Source: Mycoplasmatota bacterium
GTDB taxonomy: Bacteria; Bacillota_I; Bacilli_A; Izemoplasmatales; Hujiaoplasmataceae
Assembly: GCA_027859085.1 (NCBI GenBank)
Contig: JAQIBJ010000052.1
Coordinates: forward strand, 1-45,325
Direction: 5' to 3'
DNA length: 45,325 bases
Under the pieces are notes generated by a model that was not told the origin of the DNA, made no database searches, and was given only the letters and a program-made list of their open reading frames with translations. How positions within the stretch are numbered: the stretch's first letter is position 1; the number at the start of each line of letters is the position of its first letter. Positions 31,046 to 38,648 of the stretch are shown here, piece by piece. Made by a program: the position numbers and the translations under genes.

Positions 31046-32371
31046 GTGAAAGCAATCATTATAGGTGGTGTAGCAGCCGGTATGTCAGCTGCTTCTAAGT
31101 TAAGACGATTAGATGAAAAGGCCACTATTCATGTATATGAAAAAGGTCACGACTTAAGTTATGGCGCTTGTGGTATGCCATATTACTTAGGCGGAATCAT
31201 CAAAGATGAAAAAGAGTTAGTCGCAAGAACCAAAGCAGACTTTGAAAAGAAAAACATTCATGTTTTTTTAAATCATGAAGTGATTAAAGTCAATCCGAAG
31301 AAAAAAAATATTGAAATTAAAAATATTGAAACAGGAAAAACCATCAAAGATGACTATGATAAATTGGTTATTGCTACTGGAACCAGTCCCAATCAAACCA
31401 ATATTCCTGGGTCAGATGTTGCTAACCTCTATTTCTTAAATCAATTGGAAGACGCAAGACTTATAAAGAAGAATCTTGACAATGTTAAAGAAATTGCCAT
31501 AATAGGTGGCGGATACATTGGTTTAGAAATCGCTGAAAACTTTGCTCATTTAGGCATTAAAGTTCATATCATAGAAATGGCAAAACAATTATTAGTTGTC
31601 TATGATGAAGTGATGGCAAAAAAAGCCAAAGAACTTCTTCAAGAACTTGGTGTAAACATCTATTTAGAAGAGGGACTAGAAACTTATCAGAATGACAATA
31701 ACAAAACCATTGTGAAAACCAACAAACGTACTTTATCTGTTGATATGGTGATTGAATCAATTGGTGTTAGACCCAATACCAGCTTTTTAAAAGATACTGG
31801 TATGGATATGTTAAAAAACGGTGCGATTATCACCAATAAAAAACAAGAAACTTCTATTAAAGATATTTATGCAGCAGGTGATTGCGTCGCATACGATCAT
31901 TTAATCACGGGTGAAAAAGCATTTGTACCCCTTGGCACTCATGCCAATAAAACTGGTAAGATTGTCGCGGAGAATATTGCGGGCAACAACATCCGATTTA
32001 ATGGCATCATCGGTTCTAATATCATAAAAGTCGGAGACTATGCTTTTGCCAAAACAGGTCTTGGTATTGATGAAGCAAAGAAACATAATTTAGATTATGA
32101 TTATGTAGACATCACAGCTAAAAATCAATCAGGTTATTATCCAGGTGCGAAGAAAATATTTATTCGACTTGTCTATGATCCAAAAACCCATATCATTAAA
32201 GGCGCTCAACTTTATGGTGAAAAAGGCGTATCAGATAGAATTAATATCATGGCTTTAGCCATTATTAAAGGCATGACAGCCGAAGAATTCTCTCAATCTG
32301 ATTTTGCATATGCACCACCATTTTCACCCGTATGGGATCCATTATTAGTAGCATCTAACCAAATTATATAA
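31046..32371 (+). CDS. cdr: CoA-disulfide reductase (NAD(P)H-dependent flavoenzyme)
   Basis: 441 residues, GTG start at 31046 with GAGGTGAT upstream. FAD-binding AIIIGGVAAGMSAASKLRRL, redox Cys42 in SYGACGMPYYLGG (single-cysteine type), NAD-binding AIIGGGYIGLEIAENFAHLG, YAAGDCVAYD, and C-terminal FAYAPPFSPVWDP. The single active cysteine marks the CoA-disulfide reductase / NADH oxidase group. It keeps CoA reduced or removes oxygen; which one cannot be told. Confidence 0.88.
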   Translation: MKAIIIGGVAAGMSAASKLRRLDEKATIHVYEKGHDLSYGACGMPYYLGGIIKDEKELVARTKADFEKKNIHVFLNHEVIKVNPKKKNIEIKNIETGKTIKDDYDKLVIATGTSPNQTNIPGSDVANLYFLNQLEDARLIKKNLDNVKEIAIIGGGYIGLEIAENFAHLGIKVHIIEMAKQLLVVYDEVMAKKAKELLQELGVNIYLEEGLETYQNDNNKTIVKTNKRTLSVDMVIESIGVRPNTSFLKDTGMDMLKNGAIITNKKQETSIKDIYAAGDCVAYDHLITGEKAFVPLGTHANKTGKIVAENIAGNNIRFNGIIGSNIIKVGDYAFAKTGLGIDEAKKHNLDYDYVDITAKNQSGYYPGAKKIFIRLVYDPKTHIIKGAQLYGEKGVSDRINIMALAIIKGMTAEEFSQSDFAYAPPFSPVWDPLLVASNQII

Positions 32372-32380
32372 TTACCCTTA

Positions 32381-32410
32381 AAGAATCTTGATATTTCAAG
32401 ATTCTTTATT
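32381..32410 (+). terminator. Terminator of the CoA-disulfide reductase gene
   Basis: AAGAATCTTGA (32381-32391) and TCAAGATTCTT (32396-32406) form a perfect 11-bp stem ending in T-rich sequence. Confidence 0.8.
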
Positions 32411-32537
32411 CATATATTTTATCAAAACTTAACGCCTTTTATGGTCACATTTATACAATTATTCACAAATTATAACACAAAGAAGTTGAATATAATTAAC
32501 CTGAATAAACCTTCATATAAAACTTCAAGTTTTTTGT

Positions 32538-32565
32538 TTGAATAAATCTTCAAAAGTGTTATAAT
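32538..32565 (+). promoter_or_regulatory. Promoter of the decarboxylase operon
   Basis: TTGAAT (32538-32543), 16 bases, TATAAT (32560-32565), about 110 bases before the oadA start codon. Confidence 0.65.
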
Positions 32566-32571
32566 CATCAC

Positions 32572-32656
32572 GGTATAAGAGTCAATCAGTTGATTGCTTT
32601 AGGATGCTTTATATAACCTGATTCAATCAGCGATTGTTCAGGTTTTTTTATTAACA
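32572..32656 (+). promoter_or_regulatory. Leader RNA with intrinsic terminator before oadA (attenuator or riboswitch candidate)
   Basis: Downstream of the promoter, CAATC-AGTT-GATTG (32583-32596) forms one hairpin. A second, AACCTGA ... CAATC-AGC-GATTG ... TCAGGTT (32615-32644), is followed by seven T. AATCAG of the first can instead pair with CTGATT in the 5' arm of the second, so antitermination is structurally possible. The leader does not match any riboswitch I can name with confidence. Confidence 0.55.
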
Positions 32657-32675
32657 AGATATGAAAGGAATTATT

Positions 32676-34043
32676 ATGAGCGTAAAATTTGTTGAAACAG
32701 CATTAAGAGATGGACATCAATCATTACTAGCGACACGCTTAACAACTGATGAAATTTTATCGGTGTTACCAGAACTTGATAAAGCAGGTTATTATGCTTT
32801 AGAAGTCTGGGGAGGCGCAACTTTTGATGCATGTCTTAGATATTTAAACGAAGACCCTTGGGAACGTTTAAGACAAATAAAAGCTAACACTAAAAATACA
32901 AAATTACAAATGCTATTTAGAGGTCAAAATATATTAGGTTATAAACATTATCCAGATGATATCGTAGAGAAATTTGTTGAAAAATCAATTGAAAATGGTA
33001 TCGATATTATCAGAATATTTGATGCTTTAAATGACTTAAGAAATCTAGAAACATCTGCGAAAGCCATAAAAAAATACAATGGACATTTACAAATTGCTCT
33101 TGCCTATACAACAAGTCCTGTTCATTCAGTTGATTACTATGTGGATTTGGCCAATAAAGCACAAGCAATGGGTGCTGATTCTATATGTATTAAAGATATG
33201 TCAGGTATATTGATGCCTGAGGTTGCTTATAAGTTAATCAAAGCCCTAAAAGAAAATATTAAAATTCCAATTAATTTCCATACACACTCTACTTCTGGTC
33301 TGGCTTCGGTTGCTTATAAAAGAGCAATTGACGCTGGTGTTGATATGGTTGATACGGCTTTATCACCACTTTCTGGTGGTACAAGTCAAGTTGCTACTGA
33401 AGCCATCGCCACATTAATAGGGGATGAGTCAAAACTAGATTTTGTGCATTTAAAAAATGCTAAAAATATTTTAACGAAAATTAAAGACAAATATATTGAA
33501 AACGGCATTTTAAATCCAAAAGCCTTAACACCAAACCCTCAGATATTACAAAGCCAAATTCCTGGCGGTATGATATCTAATCTATTAAATCAACTAAAAG
33601 CTCAAAATGCATTAGATAGATATGAAGAAGTTTTAGAGGAAGTGCCTCGCGTAAGAAAAGACTTAGGTTATCCACCACTTGTCACACCTTTATCACAAAT
33701 GGTTGGAACTCAAGCCATCATGAATATTTTAGCAAATGAAAGATACAAGTTAGTTCCTGACGAAATCAAAGCATATTTAAGAGGAAAATACGGTAAAGCA
33801 CCAGGAAAAATTGATCCAGAGTTTAGAAAAAGCATCATTGGCAATGCTATAGTCTTAGATTATCGTCCAGCCAATGATTTAGAACCACAATTTGAAAAAT
33901 TAAAAGAGAAATTCAAAAATATCGCTAGAAGCGAGGAAGATGTTTTATCAATTGCATTATTTGAACCTGTTGCTTTAAAATACTTAAAGGGTTTAAAAGA
34001 TGAAGTTATTGAATTTACCCTACATACAGGTGATCAATCATGA
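32676..34043 (+). CDS. oadA: Oxaloacetate decarboxylase alpha subunit / carboxyltransferase
   Basis: About 455 residues from ATG 32676 (MSVKFVETALRDGHQSLLAT); AAAGGA of the ribosome site lies inside the alternative start upstream. HMGL-like TIM barrel with TALRDGHQS, EVWGGATFDACLRYL, carboxy-lysine in ICIKDMSG and metal-binding HTHSTSG, plus the PYC_OADA conserved domain (QILQSQIPGGMISNL). It lacks the C-terminal biotin domain, which is supplied by the separate carrier protein two genes downstream. It transfers CO2 from oxaloacetate (or a related acid) to biotin. Ends in an ATGA overlap with oadG. Confidence 0.9.
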   Translation: MSVKFVETALRDGHQSLLATRLTTDEILSVLPELDKAGYYALEVWGGATFDACLRYLNEDPWERLRQIKANTKNTKLQMLFRGQNILGYKHYPDDIVEKFVEKSIENGIDIIRIFDALNDLRNLETSAKAIKKYNGHLQIALAYTTSPVHSVDYYVDLANKAQAMGADSICIKDMSGILMPEVAYKLIKALKENIKIPINFHTHSTSGLASVAYKRAIDAGVDMVDTALSPLSGGTSQVATEAIATLIGDESKLDFVHLKNAKNILTKIKDKYIENGILNPKALTPNPQILQSQIPGGMISNLLNQLKAQNALDRYEEVLEEVPRVRKDLGYPPLVTPLSQMVGTQAIMNILANERYKLVPDEIKAYLRGKYGKAPGKIDPEFRKSIIGNAIVLDYRPANDLEPQFEKLKEKFKNIARSEEDVLSIALFEPVALKYLKGLKDEVIEFTLHTGDQS

Positions 34044-34309
34044 TGTTATTTACATTTAGCGAAGGTTTAGGCTTTTCCTTATTAAGCATTACTATAGTCA
34101 TATTACTCATTGGTACCATTATGTTGGCTATTTCGCCATTAAAAAAATTAAGCCCACAAATTAAAAAAGCCAGATATGATGAAAGTATTCAACCAACAAA
34201 TTCAATTACAACGGAAGACATGATGGTCGCCGCTTTAGTGGCATCCATTGATTATAAAGAAGAAACTGGTAAAGAACCATTTTTAAAATCTATTAGGGAG
34301 ATTAGATAA
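34040..34309 (+). CDS. oadG: Sodium pump decarboxylase gamma subunit
   Basis: 89 residues. One N-terminal membrane segment (LSITIVILLIGTIMLAISPL) and a charged tail with TTEDMMVAALVASIDYKEET. OadG subunits assemble the alpha and beta subunits at the membrane. It overlaps oadA and the biotin carrier gene by a few bases each. Confidence 0.8.
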   Translation: MMLFTFSEGLGFSLLSITIVILLIGTIMLAISPLKKLSPQIKKARYDESIQPTNSITTEDMMVAALVASIDYKEETGKEPFLKSIREIR

Positions 34310-34650
34310 TGAAACTATACAAAGTAAAAGTAAATGGAAAAATATATGAAGTAGAATTAAAATCAGTTGAAGAAAGCAATCAAACGATGCATTCTGAATC
34401 TAAAACCAAACAATCAAATACAAATAAATCAGTCACTGGTAAAACAATCAAATCACCCATGCAAGGTGATATACAAAAAATCCTTGTTAAACCTGGACAG
34501 ACCGTAAAAAAAGGTGAGTCAGTTCTAATCTTAGAAGCCATGAAAATGGAAAATGATATCACTGCCGAAAATGATTATTTAGTCATTGATGTTCTTGTTA
34601 AAGAAGGCGACAGTGTTGATAACGACCAACCACTACTAAAGGTGGAATAA
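34309..34650 (+). CDS. Biotin carboxyl carrier protein of the decarboxylase
   Basis: 113 residues. A linker rich in Ser, Thr and Lys is followed by the biotinyl domain with SPMQGDIQKILVKPGQTVKK and the biotinylation site LEAMKMEND; DNDQPLLKVE closes the domain. It shuttles the carboxyl group from OadA to OadB. The adjacent biotin ligase probably modifies it. Confidence 0.92.
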   Translation: MKLYKVKVNGKIYEVELKSVEESNQTMHSESKTKQSNTNKSVTGKTIKSPMQGDIQKILVKPGQTVKKGESVLILEAMKMENDITAENDYLVIDVLVKEGDSVDNDQPLLKVE

Positions 34651-34651
34651 T

Positions 34652-35815
34652 ATGATTGATATTTTAGATAAACTTTATAAATCAAGTGGTTTATTCAGTT
34701 TCCTTGGTGCTGATGGTTGGAAATATATCATCATGATCATCATTGCAATTGTTTTATTATATCTTGCCATTTTTAAGGAATTTGAACCCTATTTATTGAT
34801 TCCTATTGGCTTTGCAATGTTACTTGTAAACATTCCAGGAACCAATCTTTTTGTTAAAGAAACCGTTATCGATAATGGCGTAGAAGTTACTAAATATAGT
34901 GGCCTCTTTGGCTATTTATATTATGGGGTGAGTTATGGAATTTATCCAAGTTTAATCTTCTTAGGCATTGGAGCCACGACAGATTTCGGTCCGCTTTTAG
35001 CGAGGCCGAAATCAATGTTACTTGGTGCAGCCGCCCAAATAGGAATTTTCATTACCTTTTTAGGCGCAATTTTATTTAAGTTTACAGGTCCAGAAGCCGC
35101 AGCTATTGGTATTATTGGTGGTGCAGATGGCCCAACCGCTATTCTTCTATCAAGTCAACTCGCACCTCATTTATTAGGTGCTATCTCAATTGCCGCTTAT
35201 TCTTATATGGCATTAGTCCCTGTCATTCAACCACCAATTATTAGACTTTTAACTTCAAAAAAAGAACGTGTGATTGAAATGACTCAATTAAGGGAAGTCT
35301 CAAAAAAAGAAAAAATTATTTTTCCTATTATTGTTTCTGTCATCACCATTACCTTAATACCTTCTAGTGCACCACTCATTGGTATGTTAATGCTTGGTAA
35401 TTTAATTAAAGAATCCGGCGTTGTTCCTAATCTTATAACTGCGAGTGGAAAAACATTACTTTATATCGTTACCATTCTTTTAGGTATTACAATTGGTGCT
35501 ACAACCAAAGCCACTAACTTTTTACAGGCCGAAACATTAATGATTATTGGCTTAGGCTTATTCGCCTTTATTATTGCAACAATTTGTGGTATTTTAGGTG
35601 CTAAATTAATGAATGTGATGAGTAAAGAAAAAATCAACCCTATCATTGGTGCTGCAGGTGTTTCTGCTGTTCCAATGGCTGCTAGAGTGGCGATGAAAGA
35701 AGGTAAAATCGCCAATGCTAACAATTATCTACTCATGCATGCCATGGGGCCAAATGTTGCTGGTGTAATTGGTAGCGCCATTGCAGCTGGATTATTATTA
35801 TCCTATTTTGGCTAA
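34652..35815 (+). CDS. oadB: Na+-translocating decarboxylase beta subunit
   Basis: 387 residues, polytopic membrane protein. FLGIGATTDFGPLLARPKSM and IGIIGGADGPTAILLSSQLA are the hallmark OadB motifs including the Na+-coupling Asp; GAAGVSAVPMAARVA and HAMGPNVAGVIGSAIAAG end the protein. It decarboxylates carboxybiotin and exports Na+, giving a sodium gradient from oxaloacetate (or malonyl/methylmalonyl-type substrates). Confidence 0.93.
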   Translation: MIDILDKLYKSSGLFSFLGADGWKYIIMIIIAIVLLYLAIFKEFEPYLLIPIGFAMLLVNIPGTNLFVKETVIDNGVEVTKYSGLFGYLYYGVSYGIYPSLIFLGIGATTDFGPLLARPKSMLLGAAAQIGIFITFLGAILFKFTGPEAAAIGIIGGADGPTAILLSSQLAPHLLGAISIAAYSYMALVPVIQPPIIRLLTSKKERVIEMTQLREVSKKEKIIFPIIVSVITITLIPSSAPLIGMLMLGNLIKESGVVPNLITASGKTLLYIVTILLGITIGATTKATNFLQAETLMIIGLGLFAFIIATICGILGAKLMNVMSKEKINPIIGAAGVSAVPMAARVAMKEGKIANANNYLLMHAMGPNVAGVIGSAIAAGLLLSYFG

Positions 35816-35818
35816 ATC

Positions 35819-36535
35819 ATGAAAATCATTCAATTGGATTCAATTGATTCAACCAATCAATATATTAAAGAAAATTTTCAATCTTTAAACCATTTAGACG
35901 TCATTACTACAAGAAATCAAACCAGTGGCAAAGGTAGACGTGTGAACACTTGGTTTTCTAATCAAGACAGTTTAACCTTTTCTGTATTGTTAAAAGATAG
36001 TATCAATCATCTAAACATTTCACTTCTACCGTTATTGATGGCAAAAGTATTGCATAAAATCATCAGTCATCATTCAAACGATGTTTATATAAAATGGCCT
36101 AACGATATATATATTCAAGATAAAAAAATCTCTGGGATTTTAATTGAATCCATTCATCAAACAAAAACTTGTGCCATTATAATTGGTGTCGGTATCAATC
36201 TTAACAACATTGAATTTCCCAATGACATTAGAGAAAATGTTCTATCTTTAAAACAAATCACAAACAATACTTTTTCACATGATGCATTATTAAAAGAAAT
36301 CTTTAATGAATTAAAATCAAGTCTTCATCAATTGAATGACAATACAAAAATCATCATTGATTATTGTAATCAATATCATCTATTAAACAATGAAGAAATT
36401 ACATATGAAGAAAATCAAGAAATTAAAAATGCTAAATGTTTAAAAATCAATAATGACGGAAATTTACTCATTAAAGATGATAATAAAACCATTTCCTTAA
36501 TTTCAGGAATTGTTAATAAAATTAGAATACATTAA
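35819..36535 (+). CDS. birA: Biotin-protein ligase, without regulatory HTH
   Basis: 238 residues. Class I ligase: IQLDSIDSTNQYIKEN, the biotinyl-AMP loop TSGKGRRVNTWFSNQDSL, and KWPNDIYIQDKKISGILIE. No N-terminal HTH, so it is an enzyme and not a biotin repressor. Fifth gene of the decarboxylase operon, 3 bases after oadB, consistent with modifying the carrier protein. Confidence 0.93.
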   Translation: MKIIQLDSIDSTNQYIKENFQSLNHLDVITTRNQTSGKGRRVNTWFSNQDSLTFSVLLKDSINHLNISLLPLLMAKVLHKIISHHSNDVYIKWPNDIYIQDKKISGILIESIHQTKTCAIIIGVGINLNNIEFPNDIRENVLSLKQITNNTFSHDALLKEIFNELKSSLHQLNDNTKIIIDYCNQYHLLNNEEITYEENQEIKNAKCLKINNDGNLLIKDDNKTISLISGIVNKIRIH

Positions 36536-36562
36536 AAAAGTTGCGTAAAAACAACTTTTTTA
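36534..36562 (+). terminator. Terminator of the decarboxylase operon
   Basis: AAAAGTTG (36536-36543) and CAACTTTT (36552-36559) pair and run into T. The stem begins at the birA stop codon. Confidence 0.7.
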
Positions 36563-36725
36563 TTTTAATTATCCGCTTAATTTCTAACAAACGATTACCA
36601 GTTTCTATTATAATGATCACAATTCTTTTTTAATTATTTTATTAAATTTCAGCAACTCCCTTTAACTAATATAATAATATGTTAAAATTATATTATCAAA
36701 ATTGCTTATAGAAAGGATACTGATT

Positions 36726-37136
36726 ATGTATCAAATTATGAAAACTTCATTTACCACAGATAAATTAGAGATTATAAACAATCATATCCGTGGTAAGAAC
36801 TTTAAGTTAAAGCCTAAAATATCAAGAAAAACTGGAAAAATCAAAGAAAACGTCTTCTTTTCAAGTCTTATTTTACAAGTGACTTCTACCAAAGAAGAAC
36901 CTTTTCCAATCGACATTCATATTGACTTTAAAGGCATTTTTGAATTTAGCCCTGGAGACAATCAAGATGACATTTTACATTTTTTAAAAACTGAGGCTGT
37001 TACAATTCTATTTCCATACTTAAGAACGATGTTGACCAGTTTAACAACCACAGCCATGTTACCGCCTATCATCTTACCAGTGATGGATGTTTCTAAACTA
37101 TTTCCTGATGATAGAGAAACTGCTTATGTAAATTAA
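36726..37136 (+). CDS. Stand-alone SecB-like protein
   Basis: About 136 residues from ATG 36726, with GAAAGGAT upstream. The C-terminal half AVTILFPYLRTMLTSLTTTA then PPIILPVMDVSKLFPDD matches the signature of the TAC chaperone at 3351-3776 (ILFPYLRNLLSTIT, LPIMNISKLF). No toxin or antitoxin gene is next to it; it is a single-gene unit with its own terminator. It could be a general SecB-like export chaperone or an orphan TAC chaperone. Confidence 0.7.
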   Translation: MYQIMKTSFTTDKLEIINNHIRGKNFKLKPKISRKTGKIKENVFFSSLILQVTSTKEEPFPIDIHIDFKGIFEFSPGDNQDDILHFLKTEAVTILFPYLRTMLTSLTTTAMLPPIILPVMDVSKLFPDDRETAYVN

Positions 37137-37158
37137 ACCACGATTTGTGGTTTTTTTT
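37136..37158 (+). terminator. Terminator of the SecB-like gene
   Basis: AACCAC and GTGGTT pair around GATTT, followed by eight T. It overlaps the stop codon region. Confidence 0.8.
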
Positions 37159-37186
37159 ATTTAAAAAGGTTAAGAAGGTAATCTTC

Positions 37187-38299
37187 TTAACCACTTATTG
37201 GATCCAGCTCCAAATCTAACCATCTGGCTGATTCATTTATTTTTTTTGTAAAAAATCTGTTTTCATCTTCTTTATATTTATTTTGATGAAATTTGAAAAT
37301 AAACTCTGAATCTGTTTTATCGATAATTTCAATCTTGCCTCTTGGATGAGACATAATGTATCTAAATGCTTTTGAAATACCGTTTAAATCTTTCTTTGCG
37401 AGATTTAAAATATCAATGCCCTTTGAAATCGGTACTTGAAAATGTGTGACGCCTTTTACTGGTCGACATTGAAAAACATAATATGGATGAATGCCTAGTG
37501 ATGTTAATTTATTAAGTAATTCAGCCATTGTTTTTGGATTATCATTGATGCCTTTTAAAATAACAGTTTGATTTCTAATTGAACATCCTGCGTTTTTTAA
37601 AGCCAACGTGGCTTTTTTTGTTTCTTCAGTTATTTCACGAGGATGATTAAAATGAGTAACTATTATAATCTCTTTTTTTTGATTGTATCTGCTTAAAATT
37701 TCTAATAATGCCTCATCTTTATAGATTCTGTCTGGTTTAACCACAAGACTTCTCGTCCCAAAACGAATAAAATCCAAGTGTTCGATCTCTGTAAGATATT
37801 TTAAATACTTCTCTATCATTTTATTGGTCATGGTAAAAGAATCTCCACCACTAATTAATACATTATTCACTTCATGGTGTTTTTTAACATAATCAATAGT
37901 CTTATTCATTCTTTTTGAAATTTCAGCTTTTGAATAACCAACCATTCTTTTTCTAAAGCAATACCTGCAATACATAAAGCAAGTATTGGTAGATAAGACT
38001 AATACTGTTTTTTGATATTTATGTTGTAAACCTGGTAATTTTGTATTACTAGCTTCCTTACTAGTATCGTAATCTCCTTCAGCGTTAATTTCATAAATTT
38101 CAGGTATTGTCATTTTCTTTATTGGATCAAATTCATCATTCCAATTTATTAAGTTATAATAATAATCAGGGATTCGCATCGGATGTCTTTTTAGAATTTC
38201 TTCTAGTTTTTGCTTTTCTTGTTTGGTTAACTGATTGTAATTCTTAGTATCTTTCATATGAGAAATAGTTTTTAATTTTCTTTTTGTATTATTTGTCAT
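37187..38299 (-). CDS. KamA-family radical SAM protein (lysine 2,3-aminomutase-like)
   Basis: 370 residues. Radical SAM cluster motif NTCFMYCRYCFRKRMVG (CxxxCxxC, about residue 110), then NVLISGGDSFTMTNKMIEKY and FQCRPVKGVTHFQVPISKG, as in lysine 2,3-aminomutases and EpmB. The N-terminus (YYNLINWNDEFDPIKKMTIP) also fits. Conversion of a lysine, free or in elongation factor P, to beta-lysine is possible; no epmA or lysine-fermentation genes are nearby. Start has AAGGTGGCAAG upstream. Confidence 0.82.
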   Translation of the reverse strand: MTNNTKRKLKTISHMKDTKNYNQLTKQEKQKLEEILKRHPMRIPDYYYNLINWNDEFDPIKKMTIPEIYEINAEGDYDTSKEASNTKLPGLQHKYQKTVLVLSTNTCFMYCRYCFRKRMVGYSKAEISKRMNKTIDYVKKHHEVNNVLISGGDSFTMTNKMIEKYLKYLTEIEHLDFIRFGTRSLVVKPDRIYKDEALLEILSRYNQKKEIIIVTHFNHPREITEETKKATLALKNAGCSIRNQTVILKGINDNPKTMAELLNKLTSLGIHPYYVFQCRPVKGVTHFQVPISKGIDILNLAKKDLNGISKAFRYIMSHPRGKIEIIDKTDSEFIFKFHQNKYKEDENRFFTKKINESARWLDLELDPISG

Positions 38300-38358
38300 C
38301 TTGCCACCTTCTTTCTCTATTTCCCACTATTTTAACGTGAAATCAAAATAATTTCAAG

Positions 38359-38375
38359 TGAGTCAAGATGACTCA
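38359..38375. promoter_or_regulatory. Palindrome upstream of the KamA-like gene
   Basis: TGAGTCA-AGA-TGACTCA is a perfect 7-bp inverted repeat 60 bases upstream of the KamA-like start, a candidate operator. The surrounding gap (38300-38648) is otherwise very AT-rich with no gene. Confidence 0.45.
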
Positions 38376-38592
38376 AGAATAATATTAAATGGCAATAATT
38401 TCAAATTATTATTAGTAATTAATTGTTATAGACTTTGTTTTCAAATTGAATATAACTACTTTTATGATCTCATCATTTTATCATAACTAAAATTTATATC
38501 TATAAAACATGATTCATTTTTACATTTATATAATTTTAAAGTTAATTTTTATTTATAAAATAAATATTTTTCCTATATTATTATTATTATTA

Positions 38593-38621
38593 TATACAAA
38601 ATATTTTTTCTATCGTATAAT
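38593..38621 (+). promoter_or_regulatory. Promoter of the giant lipoprotein gene
   Basis: TATACA (38593-38598), 17 bases, TATAAT (38616-38621), then GGGGGAA ahead of the ATG at 38649. Confidence 0.5.
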
Positions 38622-38648
38622 TAAATTTATATAAAATAGGGGGAAATT

